7,263 nt of DNA from Bacteroidetes bacterium UBA4408 (GTDB lineage: Bacteria > Bacteroidota > Bacteroidia > UBA4408), in assembly GCA_002389785.1 (NCBI GenBank), contig DGQS01000080.1, forward strand, positions 1-7,263, in the 5' to 3' direction. Below, piece after piece: positions 4,604 to 7,263 of this stretch. Position numbers and translations under genes: made by a program. The notes beneath the pieces are model-generated. The model did no database searches, was not told the origin of the DNA, and saw nothing but the letters and a program-made list of their open reading frames with translations. How positions within the stretch are numbered: the stretch's first letter is position 1; each line of letters begins with the position of its first letter.

Positions 4604-6679
4604 ATGAAAACATTCATTACTTCTTTATTTATTTTACTTGCGAGCAGTTTAAATGCTTTTTCACAAACCACGCTTATCGCTCAAGGTAGCTCCTGGAAAT
4701 ATTTGTCGAATGGCAGCAATCAGGGTACCGCATGGAAAGCAACTGCTTTTAATGATGCAAGTTGGAGTACAGGTAACGCTGAATTAGGTTATGGCGATGG
4801 TGGAGAAGCCACAGTAATAAGTTTCGGTCCTAGTTCCAGCTCAAAATACATTACCTATTATTTCAGAAAATCGTTTACAGTTACTAGTCCACTTCAATAT
4901 TCATCCTTATTACTTAACCTAATGCGCGATGATGGAGCAGTTGTGTATTTAAATGGCAATGAAGTAGCACGTTCAAATATGCCATCAGGAACCATCACTT
5001 ATACCACACTTGCTTCAACAGCTGTAGGAACATCAAGTGAATCTATTTATTATCCTTATACGATTTCTGCGGGTAATTTGATTGCTGGCACAAATGTTCT
5101 TGCTGTTGAAATACATCAGAACACAAAAACAAGCCCCGACCTAAGTTTTAATTGCAGTTTAACAGCTACCAACGCCGCACCAATTCCGGTAATCACACGT
5201 GGTCCTTATTTACAAATGTTATCCTCTTCAGGCATTTGTATACGCTGGACTACCAATATTGCTTGTAACAGTAAAATTATGTACGGTACCAGTTTAGCTT
5301 ATGGTGCGTTAAAACAAGATGTTAATTTAGTTACCGATCATAGTATTACGTTAACGGGTTTAAATGCTGCAACCAATTATTACTACTCAATTGGAACTAC
5401 TACCAATGTGCTTCAGGGTAATGCTAACAATTATTTTAAAACAGCTCCATTAACAGGAACTGTAACACCAGTGAGAATATGGGCTACCGGAGATTTTGGA
5501 ACAGGTACTGCAGCTCAATTTGCTGTTAGAGATGCTTTTGCAGCATACACACAAAACTCTCCTGCTAACTTGTGGCTTTGGATGGGCGACAATGCTTATG
5601 CTTCCGGATATCAAAGTGAATACCAAAGCAAAGTGTTTGATGTATATCCGGAGCAATTTAAAAATATACCGGTGTTTCCATGTCTTGGAAACCACGATTA
5701 TGCAAACGTAGGCTATCAATCGTCGCTGGCATTAGGAATTAAATTTCCTTATTTTTCCATTTTTACTGTGCCTACAGCAGCTCAATCGGGAGGCGTAGCT
5801 TCCGGTACTGCGAAATATTATTCTTATAATTATGCGAACATACATTTTATTGCTTTGGATAGTTATGGTTCGTTAAATGCACCGGGTAGTCCAATGTACA
5901 CATGGCTGCAAAGTGATTTGGCTGCAAATACGCAAACCTGGACCATTGTTTATTTTCATCATCCGCCTTATTCAAAAGGAACACACAATAGCGATAGCGA
6001 AACGGAAATGATTAACATGCGTCAAAATATTGTTCCCTTGCTCGAAACCTATCATGTTGATTTAGTGCTAAACGGACATTCGCATTCAAATGAACGAAGC
6101 TATTTAATAAAAGGTCATTATGGACTTGCAGCGAGTTTTACCAACGCTATGAAAATGAGTACTTCACCCAATTCATTTGTTAAAGCATCGCCCTACAACG
6201 GCACTGTTTACGCTGTTTGTGGCACATCTGGTCAAAATCCGGGCGGAACATCTGCAGGATGGCCAATGCAATGCATGAATTTTAACGACAATTCTACCAA
6301 TGCATCGTTAATAATTGACGTAAATGGTTCAAACATGCTTTGTAAATACCTTGGCTCAAATGGAGCAATAGTTGATCAGTTTTCAATTACACGTGTTACC
6401 AATGCTTCTCGCCAAATTGATGAAAATTTTAAAGTATATCAATACAACGATCAATTGGTTGTAAGCGTTCCTGAAATTAATACGGATGCCTTCCGAGTAA
6501 GTTTTTACAACTTAAATGGACAATTAATAAAAAGCTATGATGCAGTTGACTTGTCGGCTAATGAACAAATTACCATTCCAAAATCGAACTTTGCAAATTG
6601 TAAAAGCGGAATTTATCTTGTTTCATTAACAGCCAATTCGCAGAGATATACAAAAAAGATATTCATCAATTTCGAATAA
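4604..6679 (+). CDS. T9SS-secreted purple-acid-phosphatase-like metallophosphoesterase
   Basis: A 691-residue multidomain secreted enzyme. Residues 1-21 are a signal peptide (AFSQ|T). Residues about 22-190 look like a beta-sandwich, galactose-binding-like module (WKYLSNG, FNDASWSTGNAELGYGDGG, MRDDGAVVYLNGNEV, NVLAVEIHQ). Residues about 194-282 form the Fn3-like N-terminal domain of purple acid phosphatases (RGPYLQM ... GLNAATNYYYSIG). The catalytic domain, about 288-595, carries the full metal-binding series: GDFG (296-299), GDNAY with Y332 as the expected purple-colour tyrosine (328-332), GNHD (362-365), FHHPPY (451-456) and GHSHSNER (491-498). This predicts a dinuclear metal centre that hydrolyses phosphomonoesters or related substrates outside the cell. 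Residues about 608-691 are a T9SS type A sorting domain (YNLNGQLIKSY ... SGIYLVSL ... TKKIFI), so it is exported across the outer membrane and released or anchored. All catalytic residues are present. The real substrate is unknown. It appears to be transcribed alone. Confidence 0.93.
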   Translation: MKTFITSLFILLASSLNAFSQTTLIAQGSSWKYLSNGSNQGTAWKATAFNDASWSTGNAELGYGDGGEATVISFGPSSSSKYITYYFRKSFTVTSPLQYSSLLLNLMRDDGAVVYLNGNEVARSNMPSGTITYTTLASTAVGTSSESIYYPYTISAGNLIAGTNVLAVEIHQNTKTSPDLSFNCSLTATNAAPIPVITRGPYLQMLSSSGICIRWTTNIACNSKIMYGTSLAYGALKQDVNLVTDHSITLTGLNAATNYYYSIGTTTNVLQGNANNYFKTAPLTGTVTPVRIWATGDFGTGTAAQFAVRDAFAAYTQNSPANLWLWMGDNAYASGYQSEYQSKVFDVYPEQFKNIPVFPCLGNHDYANVGYQSSLALGIKFPYFSIFTVPTAAQSGGVASGTAKYYSYNYANIHFIALDSYGSLNAPGSPMYTWLQSDLAANTQTWTIVYFHHPPYSKGTHNSDSETEMINMRQNIVPLLETYHVDLVLNGHSHSNERSYLIKGHYGLAASFTNAMKMSTSPNSFVKASPYNGTVYAVCGTSGQNPGGTSAGWPMQCMNFNDNSTNASLIIDVNGSNMLCKYLGSNGAIVDQFSITRVTNASRQIDENFKVYQYNDQLVVSVPEINTDAFRVSFYNLNGQLIKSYDAVDLSANEQITIPKSNFANCKSGIYLVSLTANSQRYTKKIFINFE

Positions 6680-7231
6680 CTACTTTGTATTCCAGCTTGG
6701 TTTTGATTTTATAACTTGCTTATAAATGGGGCAATCTTCAGAATGAGCTCCTTTTAAAAATCCGCAACTCATTAAAAATTCATTTACTATTTCACCACCG
6801 GTAAAGCGAAAAGTTTTTTTAAACAATTTCGTCCATTCTTCTTTTGATTTAGGATGATGATGTTGCAGCCAATTTTGAAATGAGCCAAATTCCTTTTGTA
6901 ATTTTAGGATTGTTTTAGCGTTTTCGATGGCAGCATTTACTTTTAATTTATTGCGAATAATACCGGCATCATTCAGTAATCTATCAATATCAATTTGCGT
7001 GTAAGCTGCTACTTTCTTAATGTTAAATTGACTATAAGCCGCTCTGAAATTTTCTTGTTTTTTTAAAATGGTGGTCCAACTTAGACCTGCCTGATTGATT
7101 TCTAAAATTAATCGACAAAATAATTCATCGTCAGAGTGTATTGGGAATCCATATTCTTCATGATGATACTTTCGGTGAACATTGGCTTCGTTTGCCGGTA
7201 AATTATTTACAAAATTGCAATAAGGATTCAT
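6680..7231 (-). CDS. tag: DNA-3-methyladenine glycosylase I
   Basis: A cytosolic base-excision repair enzyme that removes 3-methyladenine from alkylated DNA. The 183 residues are close to E. coli Tag (187) and align throughout: YHHEEYGFP (22-30), LEINQAGLSWTTILKKQENFRAA (43-65), KVAAYTQIDIDRLLNDAGIIRNKLKV (73-98) and FRFTGG (141-146). Base-recognition residues Y22, E44 and W52 match E. coli Y16, E38 and W46. The zinc-snap ligands also appear intact: C5, H23, H163 and C167, with the same H-x3-C spacing as E. coli H175/C179. The N-terminus has a few extra residues between C5 and the conserved region. The ATG at 7231 keeps C5 close to the N-terminus as in the family; no Shine-Dalgarno is seen. 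It is convergent with the phosphatase gene with no base between the stop codons, so transcripts from each side must end inside the other gene or overlap. Confidence 0.95.
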   Translation of the reverse strand: MNPYCNFVNNLPANEANVHRKYHHEEYGFPIHSDDELFCRLILEINQAGLSWTTILKKQENFRAAYSQFNIKKVAAYTQIDIDRLLNDAGIIRNKLKVNAAIENAKTILKLQKEFGSFQNWLQHHHPKSKEEWTKLFKKTFRFTGGEIVNEFLMSCGFLKGAHSEDCPIYKQVIKSKPSWNTK

Positions 7232-7263
7232 AAGTATATGGGCTAAGTGAAATTTATTTTTTT

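Noticed and set aside
5450..5719. Overlapping open frames on both strands inside the phosphatase gene (minus 5450-5719, plus 5496-5711)
   Set aside because: They cover the GDFG, GDNAY and GNHD motif region of the true frame and are shadows of its codon use; neither has a recognisable domain or promoter.
6708..6726. Inverted repeat TTTATAA-cttgc-TTATAAA as a terminator for the convergent pair
   Set aside because: The stem is all A-T, lies in the tag coding sequence, and is followed by GGGG on the plus strand and by A-rich sequence on the minus strand instead of a T tract.
1..7263. CRISPR array, tRNA, rRNA, transposon, phage or toxin-antitoxin elements
   Set aside because: Reading through the window, I found no regularly spaced repeats, no cloverleaf-like sequence, no transposase or integrase motifs and no terminal repeats. 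The gene-free stretches are short and AT-rich without such signatures.

Overview
The window looks like chromosomal DNA of an AT-rich member of the Bacteroidota. Several independent signs agree. The exported proteins have short signal peptides ending in AQ or SQ. The large phosphatase ends in a type IX secretion (T9SS) type A sorting domain. Shine-Dalgarno sequences are mostly absent. Some intergenic regions carry matches to the Bacteroidota -7 promoter element TAnnTTTG (the clearest is TACCTTTG at 3336-3343). Family or genus cannot be decided from this stretch.

Layout: a strong rho-independent terminator (14-45) closes a gene lying left of the window. After about 320 bases without a gene come two consecutive paralogues (373-1083 and 1307-1990), exported or membrane-anchored proteins of unknown function that share a KKNGD-type N-terminal domain, a middle motif and a two-helix C-terminus. 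Fifteen bases after the second is a GTG-started phenylacetate-CoA ligase-family (ANL superfamily) enzyme (2006-3301). A promoter-like element precedes a tight two-gene unit (3360-3857 and 3860-4462, 2-base gap): a small exported helical protein and a predicted four-helix membrane protein, both of the kind annotated as conserved hypothetical in Bacteroidota. A 141-base spacer leads to a 691-residue secreted purple-acid-phosphatase-like metallophosphoesterase (4604-6679). On the opposite strand, with no base between the stop codons, lies a complete DNA-3-methyladenine glycosylase I (Tag, 6680-7231).

The genes do not form one obvious pathway. Envelope and secretion dominate (five of seven products carry signal peptides). 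The ligase and the glycosylase are the two cytosolic enzymes. I see no tRNA, rRNA, CRISPR array, transposase, integrase or phage gene, and no convincing sign of a new defence or mobile system. The items most worth a second look are the paralogous pair and its possible co-transcription with an orphan CoA-ligase-like enzyme, and the two-gene unit of uncharacterised envelope proteins.
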